A DNA stretch of 64,000 nt from the NCBI GenBank assembly GCA_949318235.1, contig OX439131.1, positions 8,362,811-8,426,810 on the forward strand. The letters are read 5' to 3'. Under the pieces are notes generated by a model. That model searched no databases and was not told where the DNA came from. It saw only the letters and a program-made list of their open reading frames with translations. The DNA comes from Ecdyonurus torrentis. Lineage: Eukaryota > Arthropoda > Insecta > Ephemeroptera > Heptageniidae. The translations under genes were made by a program, and so were the position numbers. This document shows, one piece after another, positions 26,787 to 41,384 of the stretch. Position 1 is the first letter of the stretch. Each line of letters begins with the position of its first letter.

Positions 26787-27362
26787 CTTTAAATATATTA
26801 CGCATAAAAAAAAAACTAAAGAAAACAAAGCTAATTTTTCAATGTTATATAATAATAATAAAAAACTGCTTTAATTCTTATTTATTTTTACATGATGATA
26901 GGTAATGCAAATGAAGTATTAAACTTTAACCTATTAGGTTAAAAAGTGATGAAAGTGATCTTTTATATTATAATTCTTTCTCATATATGAAAATTATTTA
27001 TATATACATAAGACATTTAGAAAAATGGATTACTAAGGATCATAATATAAAAATTTAATGTTAGGCTCTTATTCTCACTGACTATATATCCTAATCTTCA
27101 TAAAGAGGTTTCTAATTATTCATCTTGGGGTACAAGAAGGCAAGATTGCTCGCTCGTTCGTTCGTTCATAAGACTTTGGCTAAGGGGTTCACCTCATACC
27201 TCCTTTTTTTTTTTTTTTTAATTTCAGTGCCGTCAACTTTGAGCACGATAACGGATGATAGATTAGCAAACCAAAACGTTTTAGGTGTGGGGGAAATATA
27301 ATATATTTAGGTGTGCATTTTTATATCAGAGAAGCTGGGAGGTTGCAACTGATCCAACTCAT

Positions 27363-27365
<3 letters not shown>

Positions 27366-27415
<50 letters not shown>
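27366..27415. repeat. (TC)n microsatellite
   Basis: TC tract on the plus strand of about 50 bp with one shift at 27410. Flanked by complex sequence on the left (27110-27360). Confidence 0.96.
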
Positions 27416-28130
27416 AAGACACAAAATTTCTGATGGATCTTCTTTAATGAGCAAAATGTTAATTATTCTTATACACATGTGGGTATTAAATCGTTTTTAT
27501 ATATATATATATATTTCATAGTTTAGATTAATGAAAGAATATGAGACCCCTATCATAATATAATATTATAATATATTTATTATTATAAGAGTTGAAACTA
27601 ACTTCATATTATATATATTATACACATATATACACACATAAAAATACAATCATCATAATACCCTTATTTCCTTTTGATGTTGCCTTAAATCTATATACGA
27701 TTGAGATGTCAACAAAGCTGGCCTCTAAGTGTGACCTCCATCCATACACACATGCAGACACATAGCAATCTGTCAAACTTGATCAAAATATTGAGATAAA
27801 AATGCATACGTCAATAATTCTATTATGCACGAGAACAAAGGAGAGAGGAGAAAAAAATGTAAATTGAGTTATGTATATATGTAATAATTGTAATGTCATA
27901 AAATAAAATAAAAACGTTGATACATATCTACAATTTAATAGCTTATGTTATACATAAAAGAAGGAAAAAAACTGGCTTATTATATTTATATAAAATACAT
28001 TTTTTTATATAAAATTTGTATTAATATTCATATTTTAATAATTTAAGTGTTGTAAATTACATATCTCGTAGTCTATAAAAATAAAAACTATTTCTCTCTC
28101 TGTCACGAATCACTCCTCCCTTTCCTTTTG

Positions 28131-28132
<2 letters not shown>

Positions 28133-28181
<49 letters not shown>
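28133..28181. repeat. poly(A), 49 bp
   Basis: Longest homopolymer in the window, immediately left of the island at 28205-28310. Confidence 0.96.
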
Positions 28182-28184
<3 letters not shown>

Positions 28185-28204
28185 CTGTTTTTTTAATACT
28201 TTGC

Positions 28205-28310
28205 TTATTTAGCAGCAAACACCGTCAGCTTCTTGCATTCTGCTGCCGGCCGAGATAATTGCGGATAATTGCCCGCTCTCTAGAACTATTGTTTTTACCC
28301 TCGGTGCTTA
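28205..28310. promoter_or_regulatory. compact island with two phased GATAATTGC repeats
   Basis: About 105 bp of complex sequence between a 49-bp A run and a 24-bp T run (28313-28336). GATAATTGC occurs twice in direct orientation (28254-28262 and 28264-28272), starts 10 bp apart, one helical turn. Each copy holds a GATA core overlapping an AATT homeodomain-type core. A palindromic CCGGCCGAG-type GC patch precedes them. A cooperative binding platform is plausible but untested. Confidence 0.35.
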
Positions 28311-29140
28311 GATTTTTTTTTTTTTTTTTTTTTTTTGCTACGCTCGTAAATCCAAGTAATGTATCCACCTAACGTAGTTAATAACTGTGTGCAGTGTGGT
28401 GACTTTCAATTATGCACTTTTTTCATGGCTTTTATGAAGTTATAAAGATTATATATTATAGAAATTAATTTAGCATAATATATTATTCAGGAGAGAGGTA
28501 TAATGGATTGAGTTTGAATTTAAGTACGAACTTTAGCATTTATCTCTGTTATTTATTACTTAATTTTTATCCAATCTTTTCTTATGTTAGTTATATATTC
28601 AAATAATGATTTGATCAAATTTAAGTGCAAATTTTGAACATTTTCATATTGCAAAAAGTAATAGCAATATTTCTTCAAAAAGTAACATCCATTAATAATA
28701 TAAAAAATAAAATCATTGTATAACCCCCACATCTTATATTTAATATATACCAAAGGGAGGGGGGGGGGGGAGAGTTTTTGTGTCGCAATTAAATCCTACT
28801 GCGAATAAACATACTCTTTCATTCATTCATCATTTTAAACTGATGTTTTGTTAAGAAAAATCTACATATGAAATGTGTATATAATTCGATAATTATAATT
28901 TTATATAAAAGCAAAAAAAACAAAAACAAAAGAGATCTCTGAATGACTTAAGAGTTAATTTATTTTATATAGTGTTGTCACCAGTTTTTATGAGGCGTTG
29001 CCTTACCTTTATATTATTATAATATGAACAAAAAAACCTACATCATCATAATATAATATGAAAATAAGTTTAATAATAATAATAATATGAAGCCAAGTCA
29101 TATAGTAAAACAAGCAAAGCCATAAAATATAGAATTAAAA

Positions 29141-29145
<5 letters not shown>

Positions 29146-29234
<89 letters not shown>
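29146..29234. repeat. (TA)n microsatellite, about 89 bp
   Basis: Perfect TA alternation; AT-rich flanks. Confidence 0.97.
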
Positions 29235-29239
<5 letters not shown>

Positions 29240-29573
29240 CAATTGTATGCATATCCTGCGTATATAACATGTATATATGAAAAGTAAGTATTCACACCTA
29301 TATTGCCTTTGTCACCTTGTTTAATTATACGTGATTACAAATATGGTGACTACATTTGGTTTTACAAATATTTATGCTTGGACATGATCTTCATAAAGAA
29401 AAAATATATAATAACAATAAAATATATTTATACTTATAGACAGTATGTAAATATATATTATGAAGATATATTATGCGATTGATTTAAAAGGTATGCGTAT
29501 TGTAAATAATAATAATTATATTTTGAATTTTTATGTTTCCTGGCTGTACGTATACATAGTTAATGTATGTATA

Positions 29574-29575
29574 TA

Positions 29576-29667
<92 letters not shown>
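29574..29667. repeat. (TG)(TA)n microsatellite
   Basis: A short TATG/TG leader runs into about 82 bp of perfect TA alternation, about 340 bp from the preceding TA tract. Confidence 0.96.
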
Positions 29668-29673
<6 letters not shown>

Positions 29674-30647
29674 TATATAATATAAATTGTATATGAGAAA
29701 TAACGTGAAATTTAATGTGTGTGAATGTAATAATTTATTTATTTATTATGATTTCAAAAAGTTTCACAATTATTGTCATCCTTGGATTGCATAGAGATAT
29801 AAAAAGAAAAGCAATATAATTTTTTTCTTCAGAATTATTTAACTTGCAATTAAGAGTTGGATATAGGTTTATAACATTTATTATTATACTTATAGGATGC
29901 GAGTGACTACTATTTGGTCTTACATATGTCAGTAATTTTAACGATTGTATCAAACTAATTTTGTACTGCAGTCAATTTCAATATCTTGCCACTTCAAAGG
30001 TACAAAGCATTGATCGATAAAGAGTCAATCATGATATCATTGCAATATGATGTGTACTATGTTATATAATATATATATATGTGTGTCAGAGCTCATTCTG
30101 GCCAGGTGTGGCAAACATTATTGGTAATGACGTACGCCTCGCCACTTCGCATCAAAAGCTCCTCCATGCAAACACAGCTACGACAAAGGACATTGGGTTC
30201 GGGAGCCGTAATCGCTTCTCACACGCAAACATAATACGAAAGAGGGATAAAAAAAAAAATAATACTAAAAAAAAAACTTGATCTGAGCCAGTTTTGCGAA
30301 CTTTTAGCCACAATTTTTATGTTGTTGATCATCGTGTTTTTGTTAATACCAACTTATTTGACACGTTACATAAAAGATCGCTTGTATATAAGTATTATTT
30401 TCAATGAACCATGAAGTAATATTATACATACATTCAAGGGCCAGGGGGAGGAGGGATGGAGGGAGGGGTAAATAAATAACCCTTATATATGCGTATTTAT
30501 AATAAATAACGACTAGTATATATTGCAAATCATTATTATTATTATGAAATAAACCGGTAAAAATGGTAATAAGGAATATAGTTTTGTAGAATTTATATTT
30601 TAAACCTATATTTTTAAATAGCATTGAAATAGATTGAAAACAACAAA

Positions 30648-30653
<6 letters not shown>

Positions 30654-30735
<82 letters not shown>
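30654..30735. repeat. (TA)n microsatellite
   Basis: TA alternation of about 82 bp with one C substitution at 30687. Confidence 0.96.
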
Positions 30736-30739
<4 letters not shown>

Positions 30740-31184
30740 AATATATATTTAGAATTTTTTAGTTTATGAAAATGGATATATTTTAAAAATAATGTCAAAA
30801 TAGCTGTATATTACATGACATGACTAATAAGTTAATTAAATAATTACTAACATATATTTAATAAGTTAACAGAAATCTCCATTTGAATGCATTGTAAGAG
30901 CCCATAAGTTGTAAAAATAAAATTTTATATCAAAATATTGATTTTCTGAAATCAACATTATAGAAACGTTGGTGATAGATTTATTGAATTTAATTTAATT
31001 GAATATTACAGCAAAATTCCAGTATTTCCTTATTCTCAATATTTAAAAATGATTTTAATAATTAGAAAAAACTATAAATTTATATGCAATATAAGTTTAT
31101 ATTACTTTTAGAGTATTTCAAATTTGATTGATATTCAAAAGTTTCTTTTATATACAAACATTTTATAACGCGGACATGCTTCTC

Positions 31185-31186
<2 letters not shown>

Positions 31187-31217
<31 letters not shown>
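31187..31217. repeat. poly(T), 31 bp
   Basis: Homopolymer to the left of a GC-balanced stretch (31218-31460) that has no recognisable gene. Confidence 0.95.
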
Positions 31218-31219
<2 letters not shown>

Positions 31220-31849
31220 GATTGATTGCCTGACAAACGCGTAGGTGATGATTGTGATGGGAACTTCGCCTCCACGTAATGTACCTCATATAGCAGGCAG
31301 AGATTGAGTCGATGTCGACACGAACTATGATGCCAGGTCTCGATACACAACGTACACTCTATATTATACCCAAGTCTGATGGGATTTATGGCTCATCTTG
31401 TTTAAATTGACCCACCTTGATAGCACAAAACGATACTCGATACATGCATGACCAATCAGGCAATTAATAAATAGGAGGGGCTATTAATTTTTTATGTATA
31501 TATAAATATATAAAAAAAAATTAAGCCCTCATCACATTATTGATGGAGAACCACACCTTTATTATATGATTATTAAGAGAGGCTCTTTTATATATTATAT
31601 GTAAGACAAAGCATTGTTTATAAATTTTTTAATGTTTGAATATTAAACATGAAAATATATCATCTACCTTTCAGTTTTATAATGTTTTATTAATTACTAA
31701 AATAAATTAACTAAAAATCCGTGTTATTAAATAATTAATTAATAGTAAAAGACATATTTTTAATACTGAAGGAAAGGAAATATTTAAATATGAAAGAATG
31801 TGACAAAAATGTATAATTACAGATACACATTTATTTTTGAAACCTATAT

Positions 31850-31896
31850 AGGCGCGTTTGGTATTGCAATTTATCGCGTTGCCTGGCGCGCGCCAC

Positions 31897-31960
<64 letters not shown>

Positions 31961-32075
31961 GGAGGGGCAGTGATGATTTATCGGCGAAGCAAGGCGCGAC
32001 ATCCCGCGAGAGCGCTGTCATGTCCCGCTCAAGTCTACATGCCAACAGACACACAAATTGCCTCATAATCCACCA
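31850..32075. promoter_or_regulatory. CpG-rich island split by a GA tract
   Basis: The left part (31851-31899) contains GCCTGGCGCGCGCC. The right part (31960-32075) contains GGCGCGACATCCCGCGAG and several further CpGs. Between them is a perfect GA tract. Dense CpG in an AT-rich intron and a GAGA-type tract in the middle fit an open-chromatin regulatory element, but this is inference. Confidence 0.28.
31900..31958. repeat. (GA)n microsatellite, about 59 bp
   Basis: Perfect GA tract on the plus strand inside the CpG-rich island. Confidence 0.97.
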
Positions 32076-32301
32076 GATTTGAGATAGAACTTATTATTAT
32101 TCTGATGAGTTAAAAAAAAAAAAATGACAAAATTGAAATTCAAAATCAATTTACTTTGGATTTTTTTTATCACCTGACAAATAAAGATAAATGATAAACT
32201 AAAGGTGTACAACAATCTGTTGTTTTTTCCTTAATATCATAGTATTATACTGTCGGGTGTAACCATACATCATATTTACTTAAATTATGGGTTGAGTTGT
32301 C

Positions 32302-32304
<3 letters not shown>

Positions 32305-32338
<34 letters not shown>
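32305..32338. repeat. poly(T), 34 bp
   Basis: T homopolymer, longest on this strand orientation in the window. Confidence 0.95.
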
Positions 32339-32678
32339 CCAGAGAGGCTAGAAATATATACAATAATAACTTCAAAAGATACTTTTTAAACAAAGACATT
32401 TTTACTTTCTTCGTTATATTTTTGTATACTGTATGCTTCCATAAAAATTGTTATACTTTGACATAAAGATTAAATGTCAATTTTTATTTTCTTATTATTA
32501 TTATTATTTTTTGGAGTAAAAAATATGCTGTAATAATATTAAATCGTATACCGCACATTATGTTAGTTTCCCCAAGTTTGTAAAAAAGTATGAAGCAGAT
32601 GTGAACGACATGATTATGCTTTATTTTCACCATGTATCACATCAGGCCACGCTTACGTCTATATTATCCATAGAGGGA

Positions 32679-32682
<4 letters not shown>

Positions 32683-32762
<80 letters not shown>
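32683..32762. repeat. (GA)n microsatellite, about 80 bp
   Basis: Perfect GA tract on the plus strand, leading directly into the complex island at 32763-33055. Confidence 0.97.
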
Positions 32763-32764
<2 letters not shown>

Positions 32765-33055
32765 ATCACGCGAATTGAATTACCCTGGCTATGGGCTAAC
32801 ATATTAAGCTCCTGATCACGTGATTTGCGGTCAACTACACCCCGCAGCTTCCCACGAGCTACAGATCAATTCGCGTCTAATGACGCACCAATCAATCTAC
32901 TGCACATTGGGATATCGAACAAAAACAAATACCCTGTAGCCAAAGCCTCTCTCTATATAGCATGACTCGACGCCGCTTGTGGTTCACCCGCCTCTTGAGA
33001 TTAATATGCTCATACTCCTCAGTTCATATGACTTGACCTCAGCAAAATGATTGCA
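32763..33055. promoter_or_regulatory. long complex island, candidate intronic enhancer or promoter
   Basis: About 290 bp without any simple repeat, one of the longest such stretches in this intron. It holds a palindromic E-box in TCACGTGA (32816-32823), several CpGs and CTCTATATAGC (32952-32962), TATA-like on both strands. No coding frame is recognised. Confidence 0.25.
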
Positions 33056-33243
33056 ATTTTTCTTCAACATTGATGAGACCATATACAACTTAACAAGTTA
33101 TTTTTTTTTTACCTAACATCATTCACTTTCCCAGGGTACTCAATTTACTAACACAAAAAATATAATAATAAATAAAATAAGAAAAAAAAAGTTATAACTT
33201 CACTCAACATTATATGACGTAATTTTTTTTTTACTTCCATTCA

Positions 33244-33270
<27 letters not shown>
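33244..33270. repeat. poly(T), 27 bp
   Basis: T homopolymer in AT-rich sequence. Confidence 0.93.
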
Positions 33271-33277
<7 letters not shown>

Positions 33278-33745
33278 TTAAAAATTAATGTTTTAAAAAC
33301 ATTAAGTATTAATTTAAAGCAGATCTCGATTAAGTACAGGTTTTTCTTAGAATTTTATATTATAAAGGTTAAAGGTGATTATGAAGTTGACTTATATCAC
33401 ACATTTTTATACTCTGCTAAAATAATCAAGGATCAGTGAGGTAAAAAAAATAATAATAATAATAAAGCGTTGATTATGAAGCGTCGTGCAGTTTATATAT
33501 CGTTTGCTTCAGTATCATGATTTTCGTACCTCTCTCTCTCTCTCTCTCTCATAACGTTTAATAAACGCGCTATATAAGACTAAAAAAATTAACAAGATGA
33601 AAGCCCCGCAACCACCCAAGATGTTGAGGAGAAAAACGATATATCATAAGGATTATGATTAAAATGAGGACCTCGGTAAGAAGCGGGTTATGAAGTTTAG
33701 TCCACCTCATCAAGAATTAAAAATATATATAAGAAGAAAAAAAAA

Positions 33746-33853
<108 letters not shown>

Positions 33854-34362
33854 GCGGCGGTCAGTGGCGGTATCAACGTTTTTATAGTGCGAGTTAGCAT
33901 TAGATTACAAGTTGTAAATTGTTACTTAGGTTAAAATCATCATCATATAAAATATCATCAATTACATTAAAAAAGCGGAACTATTATAGCAATCTCACAT
34001 TAAAAATTCGCAGAAGAAATTAAGTTTTGTTTTTTATATAAAAAAAAATTATATATTAATGAGAGATCTTTTAAGTTAAACATTAAATTTAACACCGCAA
34101 TTTTTTTTTTCATGTGAATATAATATTTGATAAAATATATTATATTTTATATCCATACTTGGTAAAATGAGTGTGACGGCTATGAAGACACGCGTTTGAG
34201 TGCAGAAAAAAAATACCTGAGATGCATCCTTGTTGCAACCTGTAGGACACGTGCATTCATTCATAACGCCTCCTCCTATCATTGCTTTGAGTTACGTAGC
34301 AGCGTACCACGCAACATTCACAAAAACTTCTTTCAAGTGAGAAGAAGAAGGGAGAGAGGCAC

Positions 34363-34364
<2 letters not shown>

Positions 34365-34425
<61 letters not shown>
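34365..34425. repeat. (GA)n microsatellite, about 61 bp
   Basis: Perfect GA tract on the plus strand embedded in a GC-balanced stretch (34180-34560). The open frames across it have no recognisable domain. Confidence 0.97.
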
Positions 34426-34428
<3 letters not shown>

Positions 34429-37212
34429 CCAATATGCACCTGCTTCTCTCTCGATCTCTTGTATAAATGCATCATCTTTTGTTGTTCCTTACTTTTGTTT
34501 GCGGGATTCAAGTGCAGCACGCGTGCTAGCGGACTCACTGACTGGAGAACACAAAGATCAAAGAGATTTTCAGATTTTGACTTTTAGAGACAGCTTTGTG
34601 ACATTTACTTTACATTTTGTGTAGTTTTAATGCGAGATGTTAAAAATGCACATGAAAAACATAGATTTTGTAATTTCCATACGTGCAGCAAAATAATATT
34701 TTAATGCAATGATATTAAAAATGCATGCATGATATTAACAAACAAAGTTTGTTCACATGGTGTCAAAAAGAGTCAATTCAAATTTCAAATTTCGTTGCTG
34801 AGGAATAACACATTAAAAATGGAATTTATTGAGAGTTATATAAAAAAAGCATAATATATAACGAATATTTTTATTGTCAATTTTTATTTCTATACTATAG
34901 GCAACTATAACATCAACCCTCAAATTCCTGTTTTTGTCATCACATAAAATTTTTTCAAATTAAAAATTTAAACAACTTAAAAAAGAAATACATCAAATTT
35001 TAATTAAAAATTTTTAATACCTTAAAATAAATGTGTTTTTGTTTTATTTTCCTACTCTTTTTTTTTTATTATTTTTATTTTTTTACTTTTCTTCTTTTTT
35101 TGCTCATAAAATTTTTCATGATAGAAACATTAAGATTTTTATAACAACATTTATATTGATGTAGATAAAATAAAATGAAAAAATAATAATAATAAAAAAA
35201 GTTTTGTGTATTATAGACGAAAAGCTTTCATAAAATCCTTATGTATTTATCAATAAACTTAAAAAACTTCTTGTTTAACTTTGTTAGAGAGAGAGAGAGA
35301 GAAGAATTTATTTATAAGCCCAGCATTACAAAAAAGGTTATACATTTGACTGAGCTACGGCTCTCATGGGCGGGTAATTAACAAGTAGGTGTAGGGAGCT
35401 CACTATTCTAATTAGTCACAAAAAATTGTATATGCTTATTCAAAAATTTTTCTTCAAATTCGAGTCTCCAAGGCATGGAAAGAAAGAAGAAATATATAAT
35501 ATTTCGTATTCGTTTTTTTTTTGTTTTTTTTCTTTTACATCTTTATCCTATCTTTTTGTAATACATCGTATGCAATTTTTCATCACACAGCAAAAATGAA
35601 GACATTATTTTGTCTGTTACGGCTCAAGATTAAATATATATATATATATATTTTCTTTCTTTATCCTGATTTATTTATATTTTACAACTTTGAAGAAGGA
35701 AAGTAATATAGGTTTGATTTGACCATTTTCTCATGCAAGACTGATATTTAATAGAGGATTATGATTTTAAACCTTGTGTTGTTCTATACATTTGAGTATT
35801 TGATCATCTAAAATAACATTAACATTCAAGATTTGTATAATATATAGCTTAATTAACATAGCAACTTTTAAATATCAACCCAGTAAAATTATAATATAGC
35901 ATAGCACTTCATAGCAAAAACATATTATACAGTATTATAGTATTCTTTTTAATCATTTTTTTAATTATTTATATATTTAATTTTTATATCCTCTCCATTT
36001 TATTTTTGCAAGTGGTATAAATGTAAATTTTTATAGTAACTGGTATAGTTCCCAAAACCATGGTCAATATAATTGTAAAATGAACTATTTTCAAATAAAT
36101 GAAATAATATAATATTGCATAGTTTTCGTATGAAAAGCCTATATGCAGTTGAAACTCATGTATTATAAAAGAGTATCTTATTTGATGGACCGTTCCTTTA
36201 ATATATATATATATATATTGTGTTGGTAAGTAGCGAGTGTCACATGTGACAGTGCAGTGTGTTAGTACCGGGTCACACTTGATATCAATAATAATGTGAC
36301 AAGCTGCTCTCATGCAGAGTGATAAACTACCGTGTTATTTAACTGATATCTACACACTAAAATGTCATACTCTTTCATGTTATTAAAATTAAAAATGATA
36401 AGAAGAAAAAAAAATTATATTCCTCGCACAAGAAAAAAAAACATTTATTTTTTTGTTGTTATTTGAGATATGACATCATTATATTCTACAATCATTTTTA
36501 TTATTTTTTTTATTATTTATTTATTAATAATTATTTATTTTCTCCACATATATAGTATTAAATTAATGGAAATGTTAATTTGTTTTGAAAAGGGGAAAGG
36601 AGATATAGAAAAAAAAATAGATTAATCACAATTATACAGTTATATTTAAGATAAGATAAGAAATTTGCATAAAATTATTATACGTGTATATGAGGAGGGG
36701 ATATATATATGATAAAATTTAGGAGGACAAATAATAATAATAATTAAAAAAAAAAGTACTCTCACGTTTTTTAACACCTTATCATTACATATTATGTTAA
36801 CATGTGAAATTTTATCAGTGGCTGTCTTTCATACATTTGTGACGTGCAAACCAAAAAAAAAAAAAAAAAACTATACCTCCTGTGGTTCATATTTTCTTGA
36901 CCATGGGGTTCTTAATATGGCCTAAAATTACAGCTATATATGAAACGTCTCATACCGTGAAAGCAGGGATGTGAGGGGGAGGTGAATAAAGATAAATAAT
37001 AAGCAATGAAATAACAAACAGGTGTGCCTTACTTGCATTTAAATATTTCAACGTGAATATATTTATAATTTCAAAATGTAGAATATTATTATAAATATCC
37101 TAATGTTTTATTTTCACCTTTTCTTTTTGACCTTTATGACAAGTGTTTTTGCAACAATTATAAACGGAAAGAAAAAAATAGGAAATTTTATTTTAAAAAT
37201 CACGGCAGCAGT

Positions 37213-37243
<31 letters not shown>

Positions 37244-37298
37244 CGCCCAATGTGTTTAAATGAAGGCTTCGATGCTTTATAGGTTTGGGTGGTCCATC

Positions 37299-37368
<70 letters not shown>
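37213..37368. repeat. two clustered (GA)n tracts
   Basis: GA tracts at 37213-37242 and 37303-37368 on the plus strand, about 60 bp of complex sequence apart. The second has a one-base phase slip near 37330. Confidence 0.96.
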
Positions 37369-37372
<4 letters not shown>

Positions 37373-38168
37373 TAGAATGAAGATTTACAACAGAAAATAA
37401 AAGAAGAAGAAATAAGCTGTATGAAAATAATAAGGACGATACTTTATTTGCTAAGGGGATAGGCGTGTCGTTAATATTAAAAAATATATAGTTTATTGAC
37501 TGTTTAAAATGACACTATAAAATTGCCAAGGGCTTGCAGATTAAAATTCCAATCTGAGAAAATAAATTTACACCCTTGTTTCTGTACAGGTATACATGAT
37601 TAAAAAAATAATAATAATAAAATGGAATTTCAGTATGGTGCATAAAAATGACCCAACATTCAGCTTTCGTTTAGTATAAAAAGGTAATAAAAAGCAAACG
37701 ATGTGAATGCATCATGGTCATCCCTGATAAATCACCCCTCATGAATACCTTACGTTTATATGGCCTCTTACTATTTCCTCAAAAACTGTAACAACCGTAC
37801 TTTCTCATTGCTCTGCACCTGTCCTTTGTCATCGACAAGAAAATAGGTATATATATACTATATATACACAACACACACACACACTGGTATACATACACAT
37901 ATAATTATTTATTTTTCTGTAAAAAAAAATAATTATTGTAAAAAGAGAAAGAAAAATTGTTAAAATTGAAGTTCAGTTATACAGTAATAATATTATCACT
38001 TATAAGCGTTGAAAAACATTTTTTTTTATCTTTTTTTTTTTTTTTTTGTATTGTTTTGTTTATACCAAATTACAGTAATATAATTCTATAATAGATTGAT
38101 AAATTTTAAAATTGCCTAAAGCAACATTATGACGTCACAATAGAAAGAAAATATATACGAAAAATACG

Positions 38169-38176
<8 letters not shown>

Positions 38177-38208
<32 letters not shown>
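38177..38208. repeat. (GA)n microsatellite
   Basis: Perfect GA tract of 32 bp. A third TGACGTCA palindrome lies nearby at 38130-38137. Confidence 0.95.
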
Positions 38209-38210
<2 letters not shown>

Positions 38211-39341
38211 CCACATGGTGCCCTTACGTACATAAATTCCGTGATTTAATTAAAAATCAAGGTATAAATCAAAATAAGACCTGTACAAGAGATTTTTATA
38301 TGTATATAGATACTTTTATAATCATTGGTAAAAAAAAAGTTATATAAGGTTGGATGCGTTTTGTGATTATTACAAGTTGTTAATAAAAATACTGGATACC
38401 TAAATCATAATAAAAATCCTTCTGTCATCAATTAATTGCTGTAGCTTTATAAAAATATATATTATATATGTATATATATTTTTACTTCTTATGATTCATT
38501 TTTATAATTTAAGTTCTATTTTAAATTATTTAAGCAGGTATAATATTTGTATGTGTATAAGCAAAAGGCTATAATGATAAAATAAAATAATATTATTAAT
38601 AATTTTGTTATATTACAAGATAAAAGAAATATAATGTATAGGTTATAATTTTTTATTAAGATTATGCCTGTCGTGGGTACCAATAAATTGGATTTGTTTA
38701 TATAAAAAAAATAAGATAATATATAAAAAAAAAACAATTCAGTCGACATATCGATTAAGTTAAGGCTAACGATGTTGAAGAGGGTCGATTAATCAGGTAC
38801 CCAATTAAATGCTCATTATTGGGTGGGCGATTACTTGTCGTAAAAATTTGATGATGGATGTTTAAGAGTACCAATAGAGGTCATCGCAATCAAATAACAA
38901 AATACAATAGCTAAACAAAAACCAATCAACAATTAAATGAATTTACATTTGACAAATTTAAGATTTCCTATTGTGCGTTTACAATTCAAATATATACATT
39001 TAATGATTAATGACCAATTTATTTATATTGAAATAATTATTATTCAACATAAAATAAATTAAACAACAAATATTATTATAATCATAATTATTATTAAATA
39101 AAAAAAAAAAAAAAGGTGTGAAATTTTTTTTTTAACTCGTCAATAATTTTTGTTCTATTTTTTATCTAATTAATAATCTCAAGGATATTTTTACATAAGA
39201 AATATGTATATAAAAAATTAATTCTAATTATAATACTTTATAATCATTATTAAAATCTTTAAGCATATAAATTAAAGTTAGTTGAGTGGGCAAAAAGAGA
39301 GTGAGGGTTTTGATTACAATAAGGACAAAGGCAAAGCAGGC

Positions 39342-39465
<124 letters not shown>

Positions 39466-39591
39466 AGAGGGGCGTTCATATGAAGTGAATATCAAGTATT
39501 TCCTGAAGCGGGGACCAGCGTGTGTCTTCAAGTAACAATAAATTTGATACAACCATGTCCGAGTATCAATATCACGTATGTCATTTATTCG

Positions 39592-39622
<31 letters not shown>

Positions 39623-40530
39623 ATATTATAACATACACGTGTAAGTGTATCAGAATTAAATATACCAAGAAAAATTGCCGTTAAATGAATAAAATGATTT
39701 TATAGCAATAATAAGGAAAATAAAACCACGCTTCATTTCGTAATAAATTATTGTTTTATGCGTCAATTGAAAATCTAATTAAAATGCGATCGTATATTAT
39801 AAACGGAAATATTACGTGCTGATTTCGTATAAGTGAATCCTCATATTTGCAATAAGATGTTTGAATTCGATAGTCACGACTCGCCCGTCGTTAGTCACAT
39901 TTGTGAGGTTTCATATAATATATAGACACCATCTCACATGTATTTATGAAACAAAAGGCTTATTTATTCAATCAATGTCTACGGGACTCCTGACTTAAAA
40001 AGTATTTTATAAATATTCACACTTTTTTTTTTACTGCATGCGGAATAAACCTGAATTTATTTTACAAGAAATGCATTGTATTTATACGAAATTGGGACGG
40101 AAAAATAAATAAATATACAGTATATATTTTACTGTTTTAATTTCTTTCGTTAAGCACATTAACTCTATTGTAATGATCCAACTTTAATATTTACATACGA
40201 ATTTTTTTTCTTTTGCTATTTTTAAATTTTATTATCTTGGTACACACGTATAAAAAAAGAGTGATTGATTTATAAATTAAACGGAGTTAACAACAATAGA
40301 AAACTCACATTCATTATAAAAGTAATTGTTTTTTGCAATGTGTAAATTTTAGGGTTTTCGTTCGCGCAAAGATGAAATAACAAATGAATATCATTGGTTT
40401 ACGAGCTTGGAAAAAAAATAGCAAACATATTAAAGAAATAACTTTTTTTTATATAAACATAACGAGTCAGATTACGCTTTAGTCTAAACGTAGACGATTT
40501 TTTTTACTGTCCATTTGCTAACATGGGTAC

Positions 40531-40602
<72 letters not shown>
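40531..40602. repeat. (GA)n microsatellite, about 72 bp
   Basis: GA tract on the plus strand with one phase slip near 40554. Confidence 0.97.
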
Positions 40603-40605
<3 letters not shown>

Positions 40606-41294
40606 TATTTACAGACAGTATTAAAAAATATAAATAAAAAAAAGAGTTATACAGCCACACAGTAATAGAATTTACTACTTTTTTATTCTTCAAAGTACCA
40701 AAGTCTGATTTACTGCTCGTGGTTTTTCATCGAGCAAACAAACCGTTTAGTGGGGCGGCTTTTTACATACATTTTCATTATATTGCATACAGTGTGGAGT
40801 ATAGAGCTGCAAGTCGCGCACTTTTTTTCTTCTTCTTCTTTGTTTTGCATGCGAGGTAATACATTATACTACGAGTTACATGATTTTTATAAACGTCCAG
40901 GACAGGACATTCTGAGCAGAATTTCATATATAATTGATGAGAAATGATAATGACTTTACATGTATAAAATTATTTATTAATTACTTTCTAATTTTTATTT
41001 TTTAAATATTTCTTAATATATAATATTTCTCTCTCACTCTTTACCATTCCAAGGTTATTATATAAATATATCTCTATATAATTTTTTTTTCTTACTTAAA
41101 GATGAAGGCCAAAATATTATATTGCGTTGATGTCTATCCAAGTTTTTGATAGTTTTTCATCCTATCATAAAGAGGCGGAGAATTTTTTTTATATATATTT
41201 TTAAGGGAGAAGGAGGTACGGATATAGATTAATCATGGGGTCCCATCATCAACACTATATATACGAGCTTATATAGCCTCTCGTGTATATATGT

Positions 41295-41295
41295 A

Positions 41296-41342
<47 letters not shown>
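41295..41342. repeat. palindromic compound microsatellite (TG)n(TA)n(CA)n
   Basis: TG repeats (41295-41306), TA repeats (41306-41330) and CA repeats (41331-41342) follow in order. The whole 48 bp is close to its own reverse complement and can form a full hairpin. Confidence 0.95.
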
Positions 41343-41384
41343 GTTATACATAATGCTTTTTTGCTTGGGACTTTTATAGAGAAG

